6,455 nt of DNA from CAZFAT01 sp964517075 (lineage in GTDB: Bacteria > Acidobacteriota > Vicinamibacteria > Vicinamibacterales > SCN-69-37): assembly GCA_964517075.1 (NCBI GenBank), contig CAZFAT010000256.1, positions 1 through 6,455 on the forward strand, written 5' to 3'. The position numbers and the translations under genes were made by a program. The notes under the pieces are model-generated. The model saw only the letters and a program-made list of their open reading frames with translations. It did no database searches and was not told the origin of the DNA. This document shows positions 6,365-6,455 of this stretch, one piece after another (the first letter of the stretch is position 1; each line of letters opens with the position of its first letter).

Positions 6365-6455
6365 GGCGCGTTGTCGGTTATGGGTTTGCGGTTCCCGGTT
6401 TGCGCGCGCGCCGCGGTGGCAGCGTTCTGATTCCTGACAGCGCGACACCACCGAA
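6365..6455. other. Non-coding tail after priA, no gene seen
   Basis: The 91 bases after priA hold the heptad array, then an alternating GC run (TGCGCGCGCGCC) and a CCGCGG palindrome, then less structured sequence to the window end. I see no convincing intrinsic terminator (no GC stem followed by a T run), no clear promoter and no start of a downstream gene. The base composition is visibly less GC-rich at some positions than the coding block, fitting a true intergenic region. Confidence 0.6.
6366..6400 (+). repeat. Degenerate tandem heptad array (consensus NNNGGTT, five units)
   Basis: Immediately after the priA stop, five consecutive 7-bp units end in GTT, four of them in GGTT: GCGCGTT, GTCGGTT, ATGGGTT, TGCGGTT and CCCGGTT. 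The first three positions vary while the GGTT keeps strict 7-bp phase. No open reading frame of interest uses it. It is not a stem-loop. It may be a member of an intergenic short-repeat family or a remnant of one; the function is unknown. Confidence 0.5.

Noticed and set aside
6401..6455. Possible terminator or hairpin after priA
   Set aside because: GGTGG near 6415 and CCACC near 6450 could pair, but the stem is only about five bases with a loop of more than 20 and no T run follows. The GCGCGC run is self-complementary but too simple to call.

Overview
This is a gene-dense, GC-rich (visibly around 70%) bacterial chromosome segment. All genes lie on the + strand and there is almost no intergenic space. 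I read seven protein genes: the 3' end of an MsbA-type ABC exporter, yicC, gmk, rpoZ, coaBC, a family 4 (iron-sulfur) uracil-DNA glycosylase gene, and priA. A 91-base non-coding tail follows priA. No rRNA, tRNA, CRISPR array, insertion sequence or phage gene is visible. The order yicC-gmk-rpoZ-coaBC-priA matches the conserved housekeeping cluster known from Bacillus subtilis (yloC-remA-gmk-rpoZ-coaBC-priA-def-fmt) and several other phyla. Together with the very high GC and the short omega subunit, this suggests a GC-rich non-enteric lineage such as Acidobacteriota (Vicinamibacteria-like) or a deltaproteobacterial relative. That placement is inference and is not strongly supported from the sequence alone.

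Layout: 1-432 is the ABC exporter C-terminus. YicC (429-1322) starts at a GTG that overlaps the exporter's stop codon. gmk (1312-1983) overlaps yicC by 11 nt. rpoZ (1998-2189) follows after 14 nt with a near-ideal Shine-Dalgarno. coaBC (2195-3412) follows after 5 nt. The glycosylase (3436-4158, or from GTG 3409 overlapping the coaBC stop) comes next. priA (4133-6364) begins inside the last 26 nt of the glycosylase gene. These junctions leave no room for ordinary promoters or terminators between the genes, so the block is most likely one transcript with translational coupling.

Functionally the genes are core growth functions: lipid A or lipid export, RNA turnover (YicC), GDP synthesis (Gmk), RNA polymerase assembly (omega), coenzyme A synthesis (CoaBC), uracil excision and replication restart (PriA). 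The two genome-maintenance genes sit side by side at the end.

I do not see an obviously novel system. The points most worth a second look are a degenerate 7-bp periodic GGTT array just after priA, the glycosylase gene between coaBC and priA, the absence of remA between yicC and gmk, an omega subunit without the N-terminal MAR residues linked to ppGpp binding, and a cluster of AT-ending codons in gmk that creates a perfect TATAAT.
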